Source of the DNA: Gyromitra esculenta
Lineage: Eukaryota > Ascomycota > Pezizomycetes > Pezizales > Discinaceae
DNA length: 64,000 nucleotides
Direction: 5' to 3'
NCBI GenBank assembly: GCA_038503075.1
Contig: JBCAML010000004.1
Location: 1,447,149 to 1,511,148 of the forward strand
The position numbers and the translations under genes were made by a program. The notes below the pieces were generated by a model. That model was given only the letters and a program-made list of their open reading frames with translations, made no database searches and was not told where the DNA came from. Below are positions 13,380 through 24,026 of the stretch, piece by piece (position 1 is the first letter of the stretch; each line of letters starts with the position of its first letter).

Positions 13380-13664
13380 ATACTTTGGGCTAGAGGATCT
13401 CAGCTCCTTCTTCTGGACCAGTCATGAACTCCATGTCCTTTTAACTCCGCTCCTCCACAGCCTCGCCGTCCACGACGTAGAGCTTGGATATCCAGCGCTC
13501 TGATGGACAGTGAGCAACGGCTACAAACCCCTCGTCAAGTTGCTACTCGAGAAAGGCGTTGACACCGAAGTTCGCCACAGTTCGCGTTTCGGTTCCAATC
13601 GCTTATTCCACTTCAAATCACAGCAAACCGCGCGCAAGAAACGGTAGTCAAGCTACCGTATGTA

Positions 13665-13895
13665 CAGTGGTAGTCGTTTAATGAGGCGACAGCAACAATA
13701 CCCCCCTAGCAACAGGACCAACTTCACCATGCAGACAATGGACCTTAAGTATAAAAATAAACAAGTGGGTAGAACTACATAAGAAGTATTTTTATCTTGA
13801 AGCATAGCTCTAAGCTCCCTTGTGAACATGGAGAAATAGCCCACATTGCTGGAGTGTGGTATTGTCGTTGTCGCCTCATTAAACGACTACCACTG
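13665..13895. mobile_element. MITE 1 of a three-element chain (CAGTGG...CCACTG ends)
   Basis: The ends are inverted repeats of about 36 bp starting CAGTGGTAGTCGTTTAATGA, with two or three mismatches. TA dinucleotides flank it at 13663-13664 and 13896-13897; the right TA is shared with the next MITE. It is 231 bp and non-coding. CAGTG ends with a TA duplication are typical of Tc1/mariner-derived MITEs. Confidence 0.75.
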
Positions 13896-13897
13896 TA

Positions 13898-14135
13898 CCA
13901 CGGATGTAGGGGTAAATGACGAGAATTGTGGCACAGAAGTTGCTTTCGATAACACAAAATACAAACCACATTCCTAACCCGATCATGAAAATAGATGTAA
14001 CAGTGCAAAGTAAGTTTTGTTCTAGATACTATATTAAATAGAAATTGATAACTGTATTGATGTTAAGGAGATATGATTGTTGAGAAGTCGGAGAAGGTAC
14101 GCCACAGTTCATCATATTTACCCCTACACCCGTAG
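13898..14135. mobile_element. MITE 2 of the chain (C(C/T)ACGG(A/G)TGTAGGGG ends)
   Basis: The left end CCACGGATGTAGGGGTAAAT and the inverted right end CTACGGGTGTAGGGGTAAAT match over roughly 35 bp with a few mismatches. TA occurs at 13896-13897 (shared with MITE 1) and 14136-14137 (shared with MITE 3). Length 238 bp, non-coding. The element at 15430-15661 has the same terminal family. Confidence 0.75.
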
Positions 14136-14137
14136 TA

Positions 14138-14298
14138 CTCGTGAAATACGACCCGGCTCTGCCCCATGGCTTACGTAGAGAACGAGCTTCTAAATGGTCA
14201 AATTCTGTGGCTTAGATTCTTTTTCGTCAAGCTCAATAGTATATCAACATTCGTTCCCTGCATAAGCCACGGGGCAGAGCTGGGTCGTATTTCACGAG
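14138..14298. mobile_element. MITE 3 of the chain (CTCGTGAAATACG ends)
   Basis: The inverted ends begin CTCGTGAAATACGACCC and match over about 35 bp. The left TA (14136-14137) is shared with MITE 2. The right flank is CA (14299-14300), so the TA has mutated or the site is atypical. Length 161 bp, non-coding. Confidence 0.65.
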
Positions 14299-15429
14299 CA
14301 CATACGGTATTATTGCGAAGTAGCGCTGGGGTTGAAATTACTGAACCAGATAAGCACTCACCATTTGCTCTTGCGGCATACAAAGGACATCATAGGGTGA
14401 TGAAGCTGCTGCTAGAGCAGCGAGATGGCCTTGATCTCCTGGTCTCAGACCCATGCGGATATATGATTCTTGGTACCCTTGTAAAATCGGAGCACATAAA
14501 GGCGATAGAACTGTCAACACACGTGATAACAGAAACGATAACAGAACGGCGCTTCACTGTGCGGTTGATGAGGCGCATGCGCCAGCTATCCGGCTGTTGA
14601 TAGCGAATGGTGCAGATATTGAAATTATGGATAACTAGAATTATTCTCCACTCACCTTGGAAGTCAGGAGAGGGTACAAAGAGACAATTCAGTTGATGGT
14701 TGGGTTGGGAGCTAGGCTTAATGCATCTCTGGATCCAAGAATTTACCATGCTACATGTGTGCACTCTACGGGCCTCCGACTGTCAAGAGCAGTGATCGAT
14801 ACAGTACTTGAGCTAGGCGCTGATATCGAGGCACCAAATCGCGTCGGAAATACGGCCTTGTTACAAAAAATCATTGAAAAAAGGTTCGCGATTGCGTCGT
14901 CCTAATGGAGAAAGAGGCAGATGTTTTCGCCAAGCGCAAGGACAAAATCCAAACAGCAGCACTCGATTGGATGGTTAGGGGGGCTTTGATCACGACAAAC
15001 CGAACATCAAGATGATATTAGATATGCTCGCTCGAGTAGATTCCGAACGTTGGTAGGATACGGATGAGGTGACAGTGTTCCTGTGGGTATTATGGACTAG
15101 CAACAAGGTCATGATCAGGTTTTTGCTAGACAGGGGAGTGGATGTTATTAACCTAGATTTCTACGTGGGATACGGAGATTATGCCACGCTCCCTATGATA
15201 CTAAATCTAGATGCTAAGGCTAGCAAGCAGAGGAATTTGGGGTCTATATCACTTGATCTCACGCGAATACCCGGCAAAAAAGCGGTCACCAAAATGTTGG
15301 GTGAGAGACATGAGGGTAGAATATACTGTATTGGCAGATCGAGGAGATTTTGAATTTACTCTACTGGATTTAGCTTTGATAATCAGGGGCACGAGAGGTT
15401 GAATGGGATTGGGATGTGGGCAGAATGTA

Positions 15430-15661
15430 CTACGGGTGTAGGGGAAAGTCTGTTAATAGGTGGCGGTGCGAGCAAGGACTGCCAATCTTGTTCCCCCATA
15501 GCTCCTAGAGAGACCTGATAAAAATAGCTAAGGATGGAGAATGTTAGTATTAGACATCAAACCAAGTTAGTTGATGAAATTGTGAAATTTAAACGAGCTT
15601 CAGTCTCTCGGGGAAGGAGCTGAACCGCCACCTGTCAACAGACTTCCTCCTACACCCGTGG
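15430..15661. mobile_element. MITE with CTACGGGTGTAGGGG-type ends
   Basis: The left end (15430 onwards) and the inverted right end (to 15661) share about 40 bp with a few mismatches, starting CTACGGGTGTAGGGG and CCACGGGTGTAGGAGG and including a common GGTGGCGGT block. TA flanks lie at 15428-15429 and 15662-15663. Length 232 bp. It belongs to the same family as MITE 2 of the chain at 13898-14135. Confidence 0.75.
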
Positions 15662-18194
15662 TACTAGGAATATAACATAAGTTGGATTAGAGGGGGGTGA
15701 GCAGTCAATCTAGTGGAGATGAGTGATCAAGTGAAGCAATGATGTCAAAAACAAGTATTTCGTGCCAAAAACCAGGCACTTTGTGAAGTGTCTAACATCT
15801 ATTGTTTGTTTGTTTTTTGCTCTCTTGGACTATAATGGAAAGAGCACTAAAAACTGTGCGAATTTGACCATTTAACAATTCAACCCCAAGACCACAAGAT
15901 GTAGTTCTAAAAATCTGAGAAATCTTTATAAGCATTTCAACTAACATCAGAAACCTTCTACAAATTCAAATACCTGATAGAGTTGCGAATGGGGGAATGC
16001 AGAACATGGGGGAATACAGAACAGGAGGTTTTTGCACGAAGACAACGCGTCAGTAGCAAAAACCAAATCTAAACCTCCATACAGTTTTTGTGAGCACTAT
16101 TGTGTTTGGTGAAGCCTTGGCGAAAATCGAGTGAATTTTTGCGAAAAGTGAAACAGCAAATCACTATTGCAGTACCTCTAGCACAAATACAAGGTGTGAA
16201 TTAGATTTAAAATAGATAGAATAACGGGTATATGCCGGGGGGTGTATCAATCCAAGTAATGGTAGGCACTGGTCCCAAAAAATAGTCATTTTGGAGGCCG
16301 AAATTGGTGATGGATAGAGCAGTTGCCGTGTTCTAAGATATTTCCACCCAGTATATACCATCACAGTGTAATAAATTAGCCCAATAGCACACTATCTAGA
16401 GTGCACGCCACCCCGGGGGATAGAAACAATAAAACATGCCAGAAAGTTATGGGACACTAAAAATATGCTCTTTATAATAGTTAAAATTTATAACACTCGT
16501 AGCTCGCTTCCACTAAAGCCGCAAATATCAATATCCCCCCCCCCACAAGAGTTTCATGATATCAGTGACGCTAATTAACCTTCAAAAACCGAACAATCTC
16601 CATAAAACCCGAACATACCTAAGATGAACAAAGATTCGTGCTTACCGCGTGAACTCAATTCCTCTGCTATAGCGACTTAATTGTACCGTAGCCGTGAACC
16701 ATTGTTATCTATTCTATTATCCCGGCATCATTGATAGCCATGCTGCTCAGTACAGCGTGGGAGTGAGGTAAAACCACCTTCTCATGATTCATGAAAAATC
16801 ACCAGGTACCTTTGCGCCAAGATCCACATTGGCAAAAAGAAGTAATGATGAGAGGTGAGGGAAGGACATTTAGCCAAATCAAAGTTTTCTCAAGGTGATC
16901 ATGTGGGGTGGTTGACGAGGTCATTTTATATCACTCGATAGCCCCATTGCCTTGGCGTCAGAAACACGGGGGGGAGTGTGGTTTCACGAATGCTGTGCTC
17001 GTTCTTGGTCATATGAACTAGAAAACAGGGGGATGCAACCATATGTTACAACACTGTTCTCGGGCTGCATGCTGTACGAAGCCACTTCCATAGCATACAA
17101 AGCCACACTTCCTTGTTTCCCGGTTGATATGACCGGGAACGAGTAGGGTAGAGGGCTTCATGGTAATCAGTTACACTAACGCCGCAAGTGACCTTCACAT
17201 GGACAACGTCGTGATTAGAGAGGGAGGGTGGTGGACCTATTTTTATTTGTTGAACCTTGATATTGAACCTCTGTATGGATGTGTGATCTTGGGCGATATC
17301 TGTAGTACAGATTGGTCAGCAATCAAGTGATCATAGAAATGATAGCTTCGCACGATAATCTGAGAAATTAGTAACTATCGTAGCCAAGTGTTTTAAATAA
17401 TATAAATCCTTCGTTCCTACACCCGCATACGTCCCTCCTTACTTTGTCAAACCCTTACCACTTTCCCTATTCGGTACAATAATACCAAATATCCGCCCCT
17501 ACCACCATATCCCACACAGCCCAACCAAGCATACCCCTTAAACAATCCAACACCAGACCAGAAACCCACAACACAAGGAGGCAGGAGATAATGCGAAAAG
17601 CAAACAGCTGAGAAAAAAAGTAATATCAAAGGAGAGTAGAGAGTGTACCACCCAGCCGCCAAAGAAATAAGAAACCGGACCAAAGATATAATAAGAGTTA
17701 AGAATTCCAGATAAAACTTTTCCCATCCCGTAACAAAGCCTCTAGAGGAAAGAAATAGAAAATGAGAAGCAAAGGGCGAGAGAAAAAAGCCCCTTGCCGC
17801 TAGACGCCACATGCCATAGATATACCCCAGTCTCATGTTCCCAGTCCTTGTACAATAAAACGGGTGGGTGGAGAGGAATAAAATAGATAGCCAAAAAAAA
17901 ACCCCCTTCCTGAGAACCCTTAGTAGCCAGATGAAGTTTGTATTTAGTACCGAAAAAATGGCGAAATGATTTGAAAAACTGCTGGATTACCATCCTGGCC
18001 TACCGCTTGAGTGACCGACCAATGATCTTGGAATCCTTAGTGTCAACCGTAACAAAAAGAAAATATATATGCAACGCTTGCAGAAAAAAGACCAATTCAA
18101 CAAGGAAAACTTTAAATTTAAGATAAATCCGGAGGAATAAAAAATGGAACTCGGCAAATCTCGAAGCAAATGGAAAATAGGTCAAAGAAATACT
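15662..18194. other. Gene-free AT-rich stretch and 3' flank of mdm34
   Basis: I see no supported gene. A short C-run sits near 16539-16550. The minus-strand open frames at 17447-17993 are T-rich, hydrophobic and without similarity, and lie just beyond the mdm34 stop codon, so they are best read as its 3' flank. Confidence 0.55.
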
Positions 18195-20002
18195 CTATTG
18201 GGTTCCGTAAGCTGGAGGCGCCTCACGCCCTAGTTCCCTCAACTCCCGTTCAACTTGCCACATATCCCCACATTCCCCCCTTCTTTTCCTCTCTTCTTCG
18301 AGTCTCCTCTGCATCTCCCCTGCTAGCTTCATCAAGAATGCTTTTTCCAGGATCCCACTTCCATGTGCTGATCCAGCCCTAAGCTGCGGCCTTTTTTCAC
18401 TCCTGTTAGGGCTGCTAGGGACATTGTTTCTAGTGGCCGAAGAAGAAGAAGAGGCAGATGGGAAAGTGATGTTTTCCGTAGATACGGAGGAGGCTGATGA
18501 TGGTGGGGTTTGAAGTACTATTGGTACAGTCTGCTCTCTCTCTTTTGTAGTTGCTGTGGTTGGGAGTGTAACCGGGTCTATTTCCTTGAACCTGACCGAT
18601 CCGTTTCGTCTAGGCGCCGTGGAAGTCTTTGGTTCTTCCTCCTGCGGAACCATAGGCTCCTTGTCGGTGGTTATAGGGGTCAACACTTCTTCTGTGGTAG
18701 GCTGTGAGCGCAGATTCACAACTCTGTGCTTTCTCCTCTTCCCTCTTGTCCTGCCTGCTGCCCCAGAAACCGACAAAGAGCTACTAGTATGGTAAAGACT
18801 TGGTCTTGAAGCGGAACTGCCTGTGGTGCTCACAGCGTCGCCATTATCGGAAAATGTATAAGTGCTGCTACTGCCACTCACAGGCGTCCCTGGAGACTCC
18901 AGCGCAGGCGTTTTGTCTCCTCCGGCTGTTGTTGAGCCGCTACCTGAGGCCCATGCTCGGAATACAACATCCGGTATTGATGTTGTCCCGATAGACAGGG
19001 TTTTTTGGGAACTAGAGAGTGTTTTCAGAGCAGCCAAATTCTTTTGTGAAAATAAGATGGAAGGAGAATCCGAGTTGTCACTAGGTGATAATAGTGGGTT
19101 AATTCCAATGAATGCCGCGGCAGCTTCTTCAGCGACTTCCTCATCCGTACTACCGGACGTTAATTCGTTATTCGAGGCAAGTGTATCTAGTCCTAGAGAG
19201 GCGGCATATTCAGGGTTCCATAGACGTAATGATAATCTGTGAACCGCTACTGGCAACTCCTCCTGAAATAAGCCTCGGACTTGGCGCTCTATCTCTTTCT
19301 GTAGATATTCCTTAATGAAAGGTATCGAATCAAATGTTGACGATACCTTGAGAGACTCAAGGGGATCGTTTCGAAAGACGAGAGTGATACCCTTAGCCTT
19401 AGAAAAAACGAGGATGATGAAACCGGAGAGACGAAAATCAGATAGCGTGATTTGGAGTGGAATGGTGAGAGGTGATGACGCGGCTAGGGGTGTAGGGGAT
19501 GTGTAGGCGGGGGTGGTTGAGAGATAGGTGTTGAGCGGGTTCGCCTAGAATCGGGTTAAATTATTAGCACTAGGAATGTAAGGTAATCCTGCGTGGCGTG
19601 GGTAAAATTTAATATAACCGGCTCGGATGAGCACCCCCGGTCACGTATCCAAAGCATTCTATACGGGATAAGACGGAGGCACAGGGAGCTGGACGGTGCA
19701 GAGTAACGGGCTAAAATACACACCTGGACTTTTGTCTTAAGAGTCAAGGAAGCATCTCCCTCGTAACTCATTCGGAAAATGCCCCTAAACCGATCCTCTG
19801 CGAGATCCCCAATTTCCAATATCTCCAAATCCGGCGCGCTCTGCCCCAGATTCAGCTCCTCGACGAAGATATCATCAACAATAATAGGCGGTTTTTGTGA
19901 CTTGTTGAGTGCTGCAGTGAGGAGAGACTTCGCGTGTGTGTAAAAAGCAGAAGAGGTGGTGGAGGTATTAGCCAGCGGCGTCCAGTTGATGTTGAAAGCC
20001 AT
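18195..20002 (-). CDS. mdm34: Mdm34, ERMES complex subunit with SMP domain
   Basis: Mdm34 sits on the mitochondrial outer membrane in the ER-mitochondria encounter structure, which tethers the two organelles and moves phospholipids. Exon 1 is 20002-19724 and exon 2 is 19544-18195, joined by a 178-bp GT-AG intron in phase 0, giving 542 aa. The start [10 protein letters not shown], the block [16 protein letters not shown] and [17 protein letters not shown] are diagnostic of Mdm34. The exon junction reads [11 protein letters not shown], and exon 2 continues through the SMP lipid-binding domain to [16 protein letters not shown]. After that comes a long Ser/Thr/Pro-rich, low-complexity tail with a basic patch (GKRRKHR), usual in filamentous fungi. 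The codon before the ATG is GTG, so the ATG at 20000-20002 is the start. Confidence 0.95.
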
Positions 20003-20005
20003 CAC

Positions 20006-22402
20006 AATCTAGCTAAAGGACATTCAGATGCCTCGCGCGTACCTGACCGTGGTTCCTGAACTTAGTTTCTGGGTGACGTTTCACTGGATTCTTGGACGCT
20101 GTGGCGTGTTTACTGCTGCTCCTGCTGTGGGAACTGGAGAGACGAACGGGAAAGGGAGAAATGCTGATTGTAGGCTGATTGGCCTCAGCGTGGAGGACGG
20201 AATAGACTTGAGTGGTGCTCTTCTAGTGTCTGTGGGGTGAGCGTGGGTGGTTGCGACAAGACTTGGGAGGCGAGTGATGGGATCTCGTGCTCCAATTTTC
20301 TATCGTCCGCTGTTCAGGATGTGATTTACCGAAAGGAGATGGACTGGATAGTAATATCAATAGAGAATGCTGATAGATAGATAGATAGATGGTAATAGTA
20401 ATAATAGTAGTTGCCGCTGCTGAGAGAATGCTTTTTCCGGATTATCAAGCAGAGAGAGAGAAAAGTAGCCGGGGACTTTCAATGTAGTTGCGTTAGTAAT
20501 TTGCGCTGGTTCTGTGCCGTGAGCGAAGAAGCAAAAGCAGCCGGAAAAAAATGCTTCGTGGGATGACGGCCGCTTGACTAAGCGAGGTTCCCAGCATTCC
20601 AACAATCTTCGCTCATGAAAGCGTACAGAGACAACCCCACCCCCCTTTACATAAAAATAAATTCCCCATCAACCCCGCGCAAATCATGCAATTATTATTA
20701 TTTTTTACCCCGCAAAAATATTCTATTCATTTTCATAGCTCTCACGAGCCTCCCTAGATCCCAGTTATGTGAGATAAAGATAGGCTTATATGACCGGTTC
20801 CCCGCGTGGAAAACAACATGCAACCTTATGTACCGAGTTCGCGTACATACAGTATTTGAACTCGCAGCGCGCTCCGGCTACATGGCAGCTTTTTCTTACA
20901 CATGCTTTTAAGACACCGTACCTGTGCGTTTGCTTGGGCCTGTATTGGGCTAATATATGCGACTACTTCATCTATTGATCGCCTCGGAAAATGATTCTCT
21001 CAAAATTCAAAGGACCCTTGAAGGGGTTCGTGGCAGTAACAATGCTCCCACCATCTGAACACTCCGCCTGCACTGGATCGAATGGATCATCAACATGTGA
21101 TTCCAGTCGTATTCCATCATGATTCGACAGAATATTACTTTTGGCCCATTCAATCATGATCCCAACCAATTCGCCATACGAGTAAGTCCGCTTGTGCAGA
21201 GAGAGAAGAAGAAGAAACCATCCAGATCTCCTGCATCCCACAAGAGGTTTCGTCGAGATCTATTCCCCTCAAAGAATCGACCTTTTATTCGTTCAGCTGC
21301 ATGCTCGCCACACTAATCACAGGAGAGGATCCTTGATGCCAACTCAGCAGTTCTAGCGGATAGGGGGGTGAAACCAAGTCGTGGTACAAATGGGTGTCTA
21401 GTGGCGATGCTTATCCTGTAAAGTCGATCTTCCTTTGTTGCCTGTTTGACGGGCTGGCCTGCTCTTGTTGGTTTATGTAGACTACTTTTCTCGCACTCTC
21501 AAATCAACAGATCACCATTTTTGTGATGATTGTATGCAATGAAGCGGCGCTTGGTAGCCTACAGGTGGACAAGATTGCCGTTGAATCTGTGGAGTATAAA
21601 ATCATATCGTATCACTCGAAACGGATGCAGATTTGAACTGGATAGTCGGATTTTGATTCTGATACTTTGATCTGATACACACGGGAGATCTAGGCATATT
21701 AAATATTCACCCAATACAATCTACACCTAAAAGTCAGTAATAGTAATTGCTGCACTCGTGTGAGAGTTTTGTAACTACCGATTGGAATTCTGCTGGGCTA
21801 AAACTTTGGGCATCTGTTAGTCTCGTTTTCAATATTCGGAAGTCGCATTTAGCGCTTCAATAGGATTTGAGGGAATGAGCAGATAAAATATGTGATCGAG
21901 ATAAAAAAAAATCAGTTAACCAAGGAACTGTGGACGAAGCTAGGATTCTCGGTGAGAATTACGAAACCAGTGAATTTGATTTTTCTTAGGATGCTATATT
22001 CGAAAAATTAGCGGTGGCCAGGTAGGTATGTGATATAAAGATATAACTATAAAGAGTGGGTAGAATTTTATATCAAATAGCATGCAGCAGTTATGGCCTA
22101 ATTTATCCGACGAGATACTGCCTGTTTATCACCAAGTTGTCTCATTATCCCTTCACTCGTAGCAACGGGTTTTGGAGGGCTTTGAAGCCCTCGCCAAATA
22201 ATTCGCTGCCTGTATTTCCACACCCGATATACTCCGAGTTCTCAAAACTTATGCAGGTAATTTTTAGTATGTAGTGAATACTCTAAGCAAGGGGGGCTCA
22301 AGTTTGAGTGCCTAAAAATCTATAAAAACCCGAATTCCACACCTGTACTTTTTCCCATAGTAAACCCATCCTTTCGCTTTACCCTCCCATTTCTCCACCA
22401 CC
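20006..22402. other. Gene-free stretch between mdm34 and the transposon block
   Basis: It holds the mdm34 promoter, a (GATA)n microsatellite (about 20371-20390) and AT-rich spacer. One minus-strand frame at 20972-21241 (89 aa) has ordinary composition but no recognisable family, so I do not call it a gene. Bases 22330-22402 contain TATAAAAA and a CCACC context before ATG 22403 and may be the promoter of the piggyBac-like transposase. I could not find its terminal repeat. Confidence 0.45.
20371..20390. repeat. (GATA)n microsatellite
   Basis: About five tandem GATA units in the mdm34 upstream region. Confidence 0.75.
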
Positions 22403-22636
22403 ATGACAGACCGTGTCCTCCGCCCATGTGTAGCAAATACTAGCTACTACATACTGCCAATTGATTCACTGCCCCCAGCCCATGCCTACAAGAAGCCATC
22501 TTCCAAGATCCCCAAAACTCGTATCATGAAATCTAACTCGTGTTCTCGGAACCACCAGATTTTCACAAAAACACCATCGAACATTCAATCCTCGCTACCT
22601 AAAGCTCCATATTTTGCACCCTTCATACATTCAAAG

Positions 22637-23057
22637 TCTCACGGTTGAGTGCCTTGTTAAGCCCTTGAGTATCCCTGAAGGTGAGTAGTGTTACTTAAGT
22701 GAGGTACTAACACGTTCAAAGAGTGCAGCGTTTCTACAAGTTCTACGTAGGGTCTAACTCAAGGCGAGTTAAGTGTATCGTGAAGGAAACAGCGACGGCA
22801 AGGGTTCTGAGGTAGAACCGAGGTAGTATTCAAATCAATACAGAAGAAGGTAAACGATAACGTTGCTTAAGGAAAGAAGAAGAAGAAGAAGACAAAGAAC
22901 GAACAAAATCCATCGCTTAAATACCCTGCTTTCCCCATCAAAAACCCAATAACCGATAACACCCGAAATACAAAGACATTATTCATCCCAACACCTAAAA
23001 CCCATAACAACCAATGAACCAAATCCTAACCCTATACCTAATCCTTAATCCGTGAAA
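22637..23057 (-). repeat. Solo LTR, family A, in the piggyBac-like gene
   Basis: This 421-bp LTR reads TTTCACGG...CCGTGAGA on the minus strand and carries the conserved internal TTAAGCAACGTT-type motif, although its copy is altered to AACGTTGCTTAAGG with flanking changes. A CAAAG duplication flanks it (22632-22636 and 23058-23062). A solo LTR results from LTR-LTR recombination. It defines the true termini of family A. Confidence 0.9.
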
Positions 23058-23599
23058 CAAAGCCTCTACACAAAGCTCAAAATCGGTTGCCACTCTTTTT
23101 GCGTACTCTAAATGTGATTGGGCCATGTCATATCTTTGATTTGTTCTTTTCTAAGGACATTTTAAAACTTATGACACACAATACACACCTGTATGCTGCT
23201 AAAAAAAGAAAGCAAGACCCACATAAAGAAGAGAGCAAGCTAGAAAGCCGGCCATGGAGGCCAGTAACAGTGGCGGAATTGAGGTGCTGGTTTGGGATTA
23301 TCATATATATGGGGTTAGTGAAGGAGCCTGCAGTATCAGACTACTGGCGTGGAGAGCATGACATTTTATGGCCAAGCCATGACTTTTGTGATTACATGAG
23401 CCAGACCAGATTTGAAGAGATTAAACGGTACTTTCATATCTCTCATCCAGATGCGCCCAAGCTGTCATCTACAGGGCAACAACTGTGGCATGCAAAAGTG
23501 GACCAACTCCTTGATTGACTACGATTTGCTTCACAACAGTACCGCACCCCTGAGTCAAATGTTACAATAGACGAGGCTATGATGCGTTTTGTGGGTAGA

Positions 23600-24026
23600 T
23601 CTCACGGTTCAGTCCCAGTCTAAGCCCTTCTGTATCCCAGAAGGTGAGCAGAGCTACTTAAACGAGAACTGTTGTGATAAGAGTGACGAAGTTTTCTACA
23701 GGTCCTACGTGGGTCTAACTCAAGGCGAGTTAAGTGTGAGAGGGTTCACAGCGACAGCGACCGCGAGGATTCTGAAGTAGAATCGATATAGTATTAAAAC
23801 AATACAGAAGAAGTAAACTGAGAACGTTGCTTAAGGAAAGAAAGAGAAGAAGAACGAGAGCAACCAAAATCCTTCCTTAAATACCCCGCTTTTCAATAGC
23901 ACCAACAACAACCCGGCAGCAACCGAAACACAAAAACATTATTATAATAACCCACAACCTTGCCGAACAACAAAGAAATTATGTAACCATCCGAACCACA
24001 ACTCATCCCTGAATCAATCCATGAAA
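23600..24026 (-). repeat. E1 3' LTR (family A)
   Basis: 427 bp. It begins TTTCATGGATTGATTCAGGG on the minus strand and ends CCGTGAGA. The pol stop codon lies inside it (24014-24016). The polypurine tract AAGGGGGGAGC sits just upstream. Confidence 0.92.

Larger units (their letters stand above)
13380..15350 (+). pseudogene. Decayed ankyrin-repeat protein gene, interrupted by three MITEs
   Basis: Translated pieces show ankyrin-repeat character in several frames: NGYKPLVKLLLEKGVD (about 13517-13565), SPFALAAYKGHHRVMKLLLEQ (about 14358-14420), TALHCAVDEAHAPAIRLLIANGADIE (about 14548-14630), VIDTVLELGADIEAPNRVGNTALL (about 14795-14865) and a weaker IRFLLDRGVDVINLDF (15115-15165). Stops and frameshifts separate all of them, for example TGA at 13501-13503 and TAG at 14636-14638. 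Bases 13665-14298 are foreign, being three abutting MITEs. No intact start or promoter was found. Ankyrin proteins are abundant and fast-turning-over in many fungi, so a dead paralogue is the simplest reading. Confidence 0.72.

Noticed and set aside
17447..17993. Overlapping minus-strand open frames of 83 and 129 codons rich in Leu, Phe and Gly
   Set aside because: Low-complexity T-rich DNA just past the mdm34 stop, no family marks, and the two frames overlap each other; best explained as 3' flank.
18841..19242. Plus-strand frame of 126 codons opposite mdm34
   Set aside because: Shadow of the Ser/Thr-rich mdm34 exon 2.
20972..21241. 89-codon minus-strand frame with ordinary amino-acid composition
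   Set aside because: No recognised family, no clear start context or signal peptide. It could be a gene fragment but cannot be supported from sequence alone.
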